A stretch of DNA of 6,671 nucleotides from Nitrosospira sp. (GTDB lineage Bacteria > Pseudomonadota > Gammaproteobacteria > Burkholderiales > Nitrosomonadaceae). Both the position numbers and the translations under genes were made by a program. The notes under the pieces are model-generated. The model did no database searches and was not told the DNA's origin. It saw only the letters and a program-made list of their open reading frames with translations. The stretch spans positions 1 through 6,671 of the forward strand of contig JAKDLC010000113.1 of assembly GCA_030453055.1 (NCBI GenBank). The letters run 5' to 3'. Within the stretch, counting starts at the first letter, position 1; each line of letters opens with the position of its first letter. This document shows, piece after piece, positions 1 to 4,987 of the stretch.

Positions 1-187
1 TACAAAACAAAATCCTGCGCAATCATCACGCGAATTTATGAAATATCCGGGTTAGAGAATTTGTTGTAAAAAAGCGACACTTCTCTTCTTTATTCTCCAA
101 AATCTCTTTATATTGGTTCGCAACTCGTCCAGAATGGAACCTGTTTTTCTTGCAGGACTAGCGTTCAAAGCCTATCGGGTCGGAATA

Positions 188-303
188 ATCCTGAATCCGG
201 TAATAGCGGCCTCACCCGGAAGATGAGAGTCAAATATACGAAACATTGTTATTAATCATAAAGTTGACCTATTAAATGAGCGATCAACCGCCGGATTCAG
301 GAT
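188..303. repeat. 13-bp perfect inverted repeat spanning 116 bp
   Basis: The left arm, ATCCTGAATCCGG (188-200), is exactly the reverse complement of the right arm, CCGGATTCAGGAT (291-303). After a 3-base bulge on the right side, four more bases match (184-187 against 307-310). The 90-base interior is AT-rich and encodes nothing recognisable. The arms are too far apart for a typical terminator or operator. The arrangement resembles the ends of a small non-autonomous element or a decayed insertion sequence, but no clear target-site duplication flanks it. The repeat is seen directly, while its origin is a guess. Confidence 0.5.
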
Positions 304-394
304 AATTATTTCATTGGCATTTCGGATGCTGGAAAGTTGATGCTTTCGACGCTTGTTGCTTGGTCTCAAAGGGATAAGGAATGTGATCATAATA

Positions 395-422
395 TTGCCC
401 TGACAGAAAAATCGGCTATAAT
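395..422 (+). promoter_or_regulatory. Candidate sigma70-type promoter for the lipid operon
   Basis: A perfect TATAAT (-10) lies at 417-422. TTGCCC lies at 395-400, matching four of six positions of the -35 consensus, with a 16-nt spacer. No extended -10 TG is present. Transcription would begin near 429, giving a leader of about 120 nt to the GTG at 550 or 190 nt to the TTG at 619. A sequence closer to the -35 consensus, CTGACA at 400-405, is too near the -10 to pair with it. In AT-rich DNA such matches can arise by chance, so support is moderate. Confidence 0.35.
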
Positions 423-482
423 ATGAATTTGGCAATTGGTTAAGTTTGCACACTTATTCCGTTTTTAGTGAGTATTTTTATC

Positions 483-536
483 ATGGCGGTTATTCCCGGT
501 ATCGAGTTAAAGAATTCAGCTTCCATATCCAATTGA
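483..536 (+). CDS. Possible 17-codon leader ORF upstream of the operon
   Basis: An ATG at 483 opens a 17-codon frame ending in TGA at 534-536, 13 nt before the GTG of the acyl-AMP ligase frame. A GTGAG stretch at 468-472 lies about 10 nt upstream and could be a weak ribosome binding site. The encoded peptide begins MAVIPGIELK and has no run of one amino acid that would suggest amino-acid attenuation. It lies between the candidate promoter and the first structural gene, so it could influence translation of that gene. It may equally be a chance ORF. Confidence 0.15.
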   Translation: MAVIPGIELKNSASISN

Positions 537-549
537 CAACCAAAACGGC

Positions 550-2448
550 GTGTCCGACCAGAACCTTTCCGTTATTTATAAAAAGATGACCAGTACCATT
601 AATTTGGAGGGGAAGACCTTGAGTTCAACAATAGCGAAGTTGAACGCTCCGCTAGCGCAAGCGTTTGATCCTCGATTATCGAGCGAGCCGTCAACAGCAA
701 CAACGCCAACGCCGACGCGTAATACGCAAGCTCAGAGATTGGCTGACTTTGAAACTTTGACCGCTGCTTTGGAATATGCCGCGGCCGGGAGCGCCGGATA
801 TAATTTCTACGATGCCAAAGGCAATCTGCGTTCGGTTCTCTCCTACCAGGCGTTAAGCAAAAACGCCCGCATTTCGGCCCAACGTTTATCAGGCCTTGGA
901 CTGGCCTATGGTGATCGCGTGGCTATTATCGCCGACACCACGCCTGAATTTATCGAGTTGTTTTTCGCATGCCGCTACGCGGGATTGATTCCTTTTGCGA
1001 TGCCGGTTCCGGTCAATCTTGGCAGCCACGCGGTATATGTTCAACAGCTTCGAGGAATGCTCGAGGGGGGTCAGGCGAGCGCGGCCCTGGCCAGCGTGGA
1101 CTATATTGGCTTTCTCAGAGAGGCTGCGGAGGGGTCAAAAGGGTTACGATGGGTTGGCACCCCCGAGGAGCTAGGGAAACTCTCTGCTTTTGATATACCG
1201 CTCCAGGTAAATCACCCTGATGAAACCGCTTATCTCCAGTTTACTTCGGGCAGCACTCGTACTCCGCGCGGAGTAATCATTACCGAGCGGGCGCTGATGA
1301 GCAATTTGCGAGGAATCGTTCGTAACGGGTTGGAAATACGCCCGGGTGATCGTTGTGCGTCCTGGTTGCCGTTTTATCATGACATGGGATTGGTGGGTAT
1401 GGTGATGGCGCCTATGGTGGCGCAGGTTTCCGTTGACTATCTGGCTACCCGTGATTTTGCAATCAGACCTCTGCAATGGTTGCGGCTGATTAGTCGAAAT
1501 CGCGCCACGGTTGCATTTAGCCAGCCGTTCGGCCTCAAACTCTGCACGCTGCGGGTTCGTGATTCGGATCTGGAAGATCTGGATCTTAGTAGTTGGCGTG
1601 CAGCGGGTGTCGGCGCGGAAATGATACGTCCCGAGACCTTAAGAAATTTTGCTGAAAAATTTGCGCCGGCAGGTTTTGATGCGCGGGCCTTTCTGCCCTG
1701 TTATGGACTGGCCGAATCAACGCTTGCTGTTACTTTCTCGCAAGTTGGCCAGGGATTTCAAAGCTTGCGGGTTGATGCTGGCACGTTGGTCGACAGAAAG
1801 ATGGCGGTACGGTTACAAGCGGAAGGCAGAAAATATAGTGAATTTGTAAACTGTGGCCGCCCCTTGCCCGAGCATACGGTCAAGGTTGTCGATGATGCCG
1901 GGATGGAGTTGCCTGATTTGAGGGTGGGTAGTGTACTGGTGCATGGCAGCAGTATCATGACCGGCTACTTTAACAACACGGAAGACACTCAAAAGACGTT
2001 GCAACCCGGTAACTGGTTGGATACCGGAGATCTTGGCTTCCTTTTTGAAGGAGACCTGTACGTTACCGGACGTCGTACCGATGTGATCATTGTCAACGGA
2101 CGCAATATTCGCGCTCAGGACATAGAAGAGCTTGCCGAACAGCAACCGGAGGTGAGAACCCGGGAAGCATCCGCCTTTGGGGTGACCGATGCGAATGATG
2201 TTACGACCATCGTGTTGGTTATAGAATGCCGCTTGACGTCAGTCACGGATCGACAATCTCTTACCAGCAGGTTGCAACGACTCGTGTATATGGCGTTCGG
2301 CGTTAATAGTCTGGTTGAACTGGTTCCACCCCATACCTTGCCTCGCACGTCGTCCGGCAAGCTATCGCGGTTTGCCGCGCGCCAGGGCTTCATACAGCGG
2401 ACAATGCTGACAGATCAGTTATCAATCGAGTCCAATAGGGACAAATAA
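550..2448 (+). CDS. Fatty acyl-AMP ligase (FAAL) / acyl-ACP synthetase
   Basis: This is an ANL-superfamily adenylating enzyme of 632 residues when read from the GTG at 550. It would activate a free fatty acid with ATP to acyl-AMP and pass it to a carrier protein, here very probably the ACP encoded two genes downstream. Visible motifs are the ATP-binding loop FTSGSTRTPRG (231-241), LPFYHDMGLVG (273-283), CYGLAEST (384-391), DTGDLGF (491-497), the hinge region GRRTDVIIVNGRNI (507-520), and PRTSSGK with the catalytic lysine K604. The STRTP form of the loop and the YHDMG motif are typical of FAALs rather than acyl-CoA ligases, which usually carry STGxPKG. The first 60 residues precede the conserved domain and include a Thr/Pro-rich stretch (about 46-58). 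A TTG at 619 with a strong Shine-Dalgarno is the better-supported start. It is the first gene of the operon, 7 nt from the next. By context it corresponds to the acyl-ACP synthetase of the Caulobacter ceramide pathway. The family is secure, the substrate is inferred. Confidence 0.9.
   Translation: MSDQNLSVIYKKMTSTINLEGKTLSSTIAKLNAPLAQAFDPRLSSEPSTATTPTPTRNTQAQRLADFETLTAALEYAAAGSAGYNFYDAKGNLRSVLSYQALSKNARISAQRLSGLGLAYGDRVAIIADTTPEFIELFFACRYAGLIPFAMPVPVNLGSHAVYVQQLRGMLEGGQASAALASVDYIGFLREAAEGSKGLRWVGTPEELGKLSAFDIPLQVNHPDETAYLQFTSGSTRTPRGVIITERALMSNLRGIVRNGLEIRPGDRCASWLPFYHDMGLVGMVMAPMVAQVSVDYLATRDFAIRPLQWLRLISRNRATVAFSQPFGLKLCTLRVRDSDLEDLDLSSWRAAGVGAEMIRPETLRNFAEKFAPAGFDARAFLPCYGLAESTLAVTFSQVGQGFQSLRVDAGTLVDRKMAVRLQAEGRKYSEFVNCGRPLPEHTVKVVDDAGMELPDLRVGSVLVHGSSIMTGYFNNTEDTQKTLQPGNWLDTGDLGFLFEGDLYVTGRRTDVIIVNGRNIRAQDIEELAEQQPEVRTREASAFGVTDANDVTTIVLVIECRLTSVTDRQSLTSRLQRLVYMAFGVNSLVELVPPHTLPRTSSGKLSRFAARQGFIQRTMLTDQLSIESNRDK
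606..621 (+). promoter_or_regulatory. Strong Shine-Dalgarno before an in-frame TTG start
   Basis: GGAGG at 606-610, within the run GGAGGGG (606-612), lies 8 nt before an in-frame TTG at 619-621. Neither the upstream GTG (550) nor the in-frame ATG (586) has a comparable ribosome binding site. The spacing is ideal, so translation of the acyl-AMP ligase may really begin at 619. That would shorten the protein by 23 residues, all of them outside the conserved adenylating domain. Confidence 0.55.
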
Positions 2449-2455
2449 TCAGCAT

Positions 2456-3370
2456 ATGTCGGGGTCAGTGGTGGCAGTGACCGGCGCCACCGGCTTTATT
2501 GGCAGCGTGCTTTTAAAGTCCCTGATCAACGGGGGATGGAAGGTCAGGGCTTTGACCCGGTCTCCCCGGGTTGATGATGAATTTACGCAATGGATCGAAG
2601 GTGATTTAGACAACCTGAACGCATTACGGAGTCTCGTAAAAGATGTTTCCGCCGTGGTGCATTGCGCCGGTCGGGTTCGAGGCAGCTCTCTTGAGGACTT
2701 CGTTCATACCAATGTAGAAGGCACAGCCAATCTTGTGCGTGCTTCCATACAGCAGAGTTCGCCGCCTCGTTTTCTCCTTGTATCTTCCTTGGCTGCCAGA
2801 CAACCGGAGCTTTCCTGGTATGCAACCAGTAAGCGCATGGCGGAGCAGTTGGTAATTGACCATTTACGCATCATGCCGTGCGCAGTTTTCCGTCCGACCG
2901 CGGTTTATGGTCCGGGCGATAAAGAAATGAGCCCACTCTTCAGAGTCACCCGGCGCGGCGTTTTACCGATGGTGGGACAGCCTGCAATGCGCTTTGGTTT
3001 ATTACACGTCAGTGATTTGGTGAGCGCCATTCTCTGCTGTCTTTCCACCCAGATTGCTGTGCTTGGCGTCTATGAGCTCGATGATGGAACGCCTGGAGGC
3101 TATGACAGTCAATCCGTAGCCGCCATTGCGCAAGATGTCTGGGAGCGGCCGGTATATTGCCTCTTCTTTCCGGCGCCGCTTGTTTCGCTGATCGCGAATA
3201 TCAATTTGTGGTCGGCCCGGTTACTACGTTATTCACCGATGCTGACCCCCGGGAAAGTTAGAGAATTACAACACCCGGACTGGGTATGCGACATAACTCC
3301 CTTAACCCGGGCGCTTCCCGATTGGCAACCTGGCATCCGGTTGCGCGAGGCCTTACCTCAGGCAATCTAA
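2456..3370 (+). CDS. Extended SDR (NAD-dependent epimerase family), probable CerR-type ceramide reductase
   Basis: This 304-residue protein has a Rossmann nucleotide-binding motif at the N-terminus (TGATGFIG, 9-16), a catalytic serine region (VSS, 109-111) and the YxxxK pair Y122/K126. It also has RPTAVYGPGD (146-155), common in extended SDRs. The C-terminal part has a hydrophobic patch (about 232-253) and then LTPGKVRELQHPDW (263-276), a layout I associate with lipid-linked members of this family. The gene lies between an acyl-AMP ligase and an ACP-Spt pair. That fits the Caulobacter ceramide reductase CerR, which is annotated as an NAD-dependent epimerase and reduces the 3-keto group of 3-oxoceramide. 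The alternative is a sugar-nucleotide or sterol-type dehydrogenase, but no sugar gene is nearby. An AGGGA at 2437-2441 is rather far from the ATG. GTG codons at 2468 and 2471 are other possible starts. The fold is secure and the substrate is inferred from context. Confidence 0.85.
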   Translation: MSGSVVAVTGATGFIGSVLLKSLINGGWKVRALTRSPRVDDEFTQWIEGDLDNLNALRSLVKDVSAVVHCAGRVRGSSLEDFVHTNVEGTANLVRASIQQSSPPRFLLVSSLAARQPELSWYATSKRMAEQLVIDHLRIMPCAVFRPTAVYGPGDKEMSPLFRVTRRGVLPMVGQPAMRFGLLHVSDLVSAILCCLSTQIAVLGVYELDDGTPGGYDSQSVAAIAQDVWERPVYCLFFPAPLVSLIANINLWSARLLRYSPMLTPGKVRELQHPDWVCDITPLTRALPDWQPGIRLREALPQAI

Positions 3371-3393
3371 TCAAATCAGTTCAGAATTGAGCC

Positions 3394-3648
3394 ATGGTGA
3401 ACGATTACACCGACACGCTTCAAAAACTTTGCCATCATCTTAGGCAACTTGCCGGCCCGGATGCAGAAATTACGCCGCAGACGGATCTCATCGATGAGCT
3501 TGCAATTGACTCTGTCAAGCTATTGAACTTGATCATGGAAGTTGAGGATGAGTTTGATATTTCCGTCCCAATCAATGCCCTTGCGGACGTTCAGACCGTT
3601 CATGAGCTTGCGAGCTTGATCCACCAGATAAAATCCGCGAAACAATGA
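3394..3648 (+). CDS. Acyl carrier protein
   Basis: This small acidic protein of 84 residues is the usual size for a type II ACP. The phosphopantetheine attachment site is Ser40 in LAIDSVKLL (36-44). The common DSL is DSV here, a conservative change. It is followed by the acidic recognition helix with MEVEDEFDI (48-56). It would carry the acyl chain loaded by the acyl-AMP ligase and present it to the alpha-oxoamine synthase encoded immediately downstream. The stop codon overlaps the start of that gene as ATGA (3645-3648), which points to translational coupling and tied expression. No good Shine-Dalgarno precedes the ATG at 3394, so it may depend on ribosomes finishing the upstream SDR gene 23 nt away. 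It is evidently a dedicated carrier and not the housekeeping ACP, which usually sits among fab genes. It needs a phosphopantetheinyl transferase, which is not encoded here. Confidence 0.95.
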   Translation: MVNDYTDTLQKLCHHLRQLAGPDAEITPQTDLIDELAIDSVKLLNLIMEVEDEFDISVPINALADVQTVHELASLIHQIKSAKQ

Positions 3649-4832
3649 GTTTGCTAGACAAGCTGGATGCTGTCGCCGCTGCGAGAAAAGCTCTGTTACC
3701 GGAGGGCGTCGATGTTTTCGGCATACCGGTGGAGGAGGTCTATTCTTCGACAGAGGCAAAAATAGGCGATCGCCGCATCCTGTTCCTGGGGACGAACAAT
3801 TATCTTGGGCTCACCTTTGCGCCGGAATGTTTACAGGCCGCGCATAAGGCGATTGACAGCGAGGGCACCGGTACGACGGGATCGCGCATGGCTAACGGCA
3901 GTTACTGCGGACACCGTGCCCTTGAGCGGGAGTTTGCGGATTTTTATCACTGTCAATCCTGCATTGTCTTTACAACCGGTTATCAGGCAAATCTCGCTAC
4001 GATTTCCGGCTTGGCGGGAGCCGGCGACGTTGTTCTGATCGACGGCGACTCCCACGCAAGCATCTATGATGGGTGCCGTTTGAGCGGCGCCGAGATAATC
4101 AGGTTCCGGCACAACGATATGGCGGATCTGGATAAGCGTCTCCGGCGCCTCGGGGAGCGCTCACGCTCTACTCTCATCATTATTGAGGGTATTTACAGCA
4201 TGCTGGGCGATCGCGCGCCGCTGGCTGACGTAGTCAAATTAAAAAATGCTCATGGCAGTACCCTTCTTCTGGACGAGGCGCATTCTCTTGGAGTCCTGGG
4301 CCAGACAGGCCAGGGCCTGGTAGAAGAAACCGGGCTCATGGATGGAGTTGATTTCATCACCGGTACCTTCAGCAAAAGTCTCGGCGGTATTGGCGGCTAC
4401 TGCGTAAGCAATCACCCACAACTTGATCAATTACGCTATGTCAGCCGCCCGTACATATTCACGGCATCGCCGACACCCGCCACCATCGCATCAACACGGG
4501 CAGCACTCAGGTTGCTGCATGACGGTACCGAGCTGCGTCAAAAACTCTGGAAAAACGCACGCCAACTTTACTCACGGCTCCGTGAGCTCGGCTATCGGCT
4601 TGGTCCGGAGCCCAGCCCTGTCATTGCCACCATACTTGATACTCCTCAGCAGGCGCTGGCGCTTTGGAACGGTCTGCTCGAACACGGTATCTATGTCAAC
4701 CTGATACTGCCGCCAGCGGCGCCCGACGGTAAATCGTTGGTGCGGTGCAGCGTAAGCGCTGTCCATACCAGCGAACAAATGGACTACGTCGGGCAGGCCT
4801 TTGCCGAGTTGAGTGAAGTTATTTTGCGATAA
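3645..4832 (+). CDS. spt: Serine palmitoyltransferase-type alpha-oxoamine synthase
   Basis: This is a PLP-dependent fold-type I enzyme of 395 residues, slightly shorter than the roughly 420-residue Sphingomonas enzyme. It has no membrane segment, as expected for soluble bacterial homodimers. It would condense L-serine with a fatty acyl thioester, with loss of CO2, to give 3-ketosphinganine. Visible motifs are NNYLGL (51-56), GTGTTGSRMANG (74-85), DSHAS with the PLP-stacking H137 (135-139), LDEAHSLG with D210 and H213, and GTFSKSLGG with the PLP-binding K244 (240-248). RCSVSAVHT (367-375) includes R367, matching the substrate-carboxylate arginine region of bacterial Spt. The TGSR-x-x-NG and RCS-x-x-A-x-HT patterns favour Spt over AONS (BioF) or KBL, and no biotin or threonine-degradation genes are adjacent. 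Its start overlaps the ACP stop (ATGA), suggesting that it uses acyl-ACP. A related oxoamine synthase using another amino acid cannot be excluded. Confidence 0.85.
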   Translation: MSLLDKLDAVAAARKALLPEGVDVFGIPVEEVYSSTEAKIGDRRILFLGTNNYLGLTFAPECLQAAHKAIDSEGTGTTGSRMANGSYCGHRALEREFADFYHCQSCIVFTTGYQANLATISGLAGAGDVVLIDGDSHASIYDGCRLSGAEIIRFRHNDMADLDKRLRRLGERSRSTLIIIEGIYSMLGDRAPLADVVKLKNAHGSTLLLDEAHSLGVLGQTGQGLVEETGLMDGVDFITGTFSKSLGGIGGYCVSNHPQLDQLRYVSRPYIFTASPTPATIASTRAALRLLHDGTELRQKLWKNARQLYSRLRELGYRLGPEPSPVIATILDTPQQALALWNGLLEHGIYVNLILPPAAPDGKSLVRCSVSAVHTSEQMDYVGQAFAELSEVILR

Positions 4833-4863
4833 CAACGCAAGTACGCACCGGTTTATCAGTGCT

Positions 4864-4908
4864 TCCGTGATACGACGTGCAAGGGGTCGTCCTGCGCTCG
4901 ATCACGGA
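4864..4908 (+). promoter_or_regulatory. Alternative hairpin after spt (competes with the 4902-4938 hairpin)
   Basis: TCCGTGAT (4864-4871) is the exact reverse complement of ATCACGGA (4901-4908). Inside the loop, ACGAC (4872-4876) can pair with GTCGT (4886-4890), giving a compound stem-loop. Its right arm shares bases 4902-4908 with the left arm of the next hairpin, so the two cannot form on the same RNA molecule. No U-run follows. The repeats are seen directly, but any regulatory role is inferred. Confidence 0.35.
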
Positions 4909-4938
4909 TTGTCTCCTTCACGCTATATCAATCCGTGA
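4902..4938 (+). promoter_or_regulatory. 10-bp perfect inverted repeat between spt and the ABC transporter gene
   Basis: TCACGGATTG (4902-4911) and CAATCCGTGA (4929-4938) form a perfect 10-bp stem around a 17-nt loop, 50 nt before the transporter ATG. The DNA that follows is AT-rich but has no run of T residues, so it does not look like a standard intrinsic terminator. It could be a regulator-binding dyad, a transcript-stabilising hairpin or half of a switch with the hairpin upstream. It marks a likely boundary or attenuation point between the four-gene operon and the transporter. Confidence 0.45.
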
Positions 4939-4987
4939 ATTTAACGAATAGAATTATTAATTAATCAATAAATTCAAGTAAAACAGC

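Larger units (their letters stand above)
1..549. other. AT-rich upstream region without a convincing gene
   Basis: This stretch is clearly more AT-rich than the genes to its right and carries stops in all forward frames. Short open stretches run in from the left edge: the frames starting at bases 1, 2 and 3 stop at 67-69, 53-55 and 39-41. Any of these could be the tail of a preceding gene, but none is recognisable. A 30-codon ATG frame (134-226) and a 65-codon reverse-strand frame (453-256) have no ribosome binding site or family resemblance that I can see. What it does hold is an inverted repeat at 188-303, a candidate promoter at 395-422 and a possible 17-codon leader ORF at 483-536, each listed separately. 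It most likely acts as the promoter and leader region of the lipid operon, possibly with a remnant of a mobile element. Confidence 0.5.

Noticed and set aside
1..69. Tail of an upstream gene, or a reverse-strand gene starting at about 26 and leaving the left edge
   Set aside because: Only 8 to 22 codons are visible in any frame, with no recognisable sequence. It cannot be supported from this window.
430..450. Sigma54-like elements TGGCA (430-434) and TTGCA (446-450)
   Set aside because: The GG and GC pairs are about 17 nt apart, whereas the -24/-12 promoter needs 12 nt.
256..453. A 65-codon reverse-strand frame overlapping the inverted repeat and promoter
   Set aside because: It has no visible ribosome binding site or recognisable family, it contains one arm of the inverted repeat, and it overlaps likely regulatory DNA.
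533..538. Perfect TTGACA resembling a -35 box
   Set aside because: No -10-like hexamer lies 16-18 nt downstream. The nearest AT-rich candidate (577-582) is far too distant.
3767..4214. Two GCGATCGC octamers (HIP1 motif) hinting at a cyanobacterium
   Set aside because: Two copies within one coding region are too few to suggest HIP1 enrichment, and both are explained by codon choice.
3645..4832. BioF (8-amino-7-oxononanoate synthase) or KBL as the product of this gene
   Set aside because: The TGSR-x-x-NG and RCS-x-x-A-x-HT motifs match Spt better. No other biotin or threonine-degradation gene is present, and the neighbours form a ceramide-type set.
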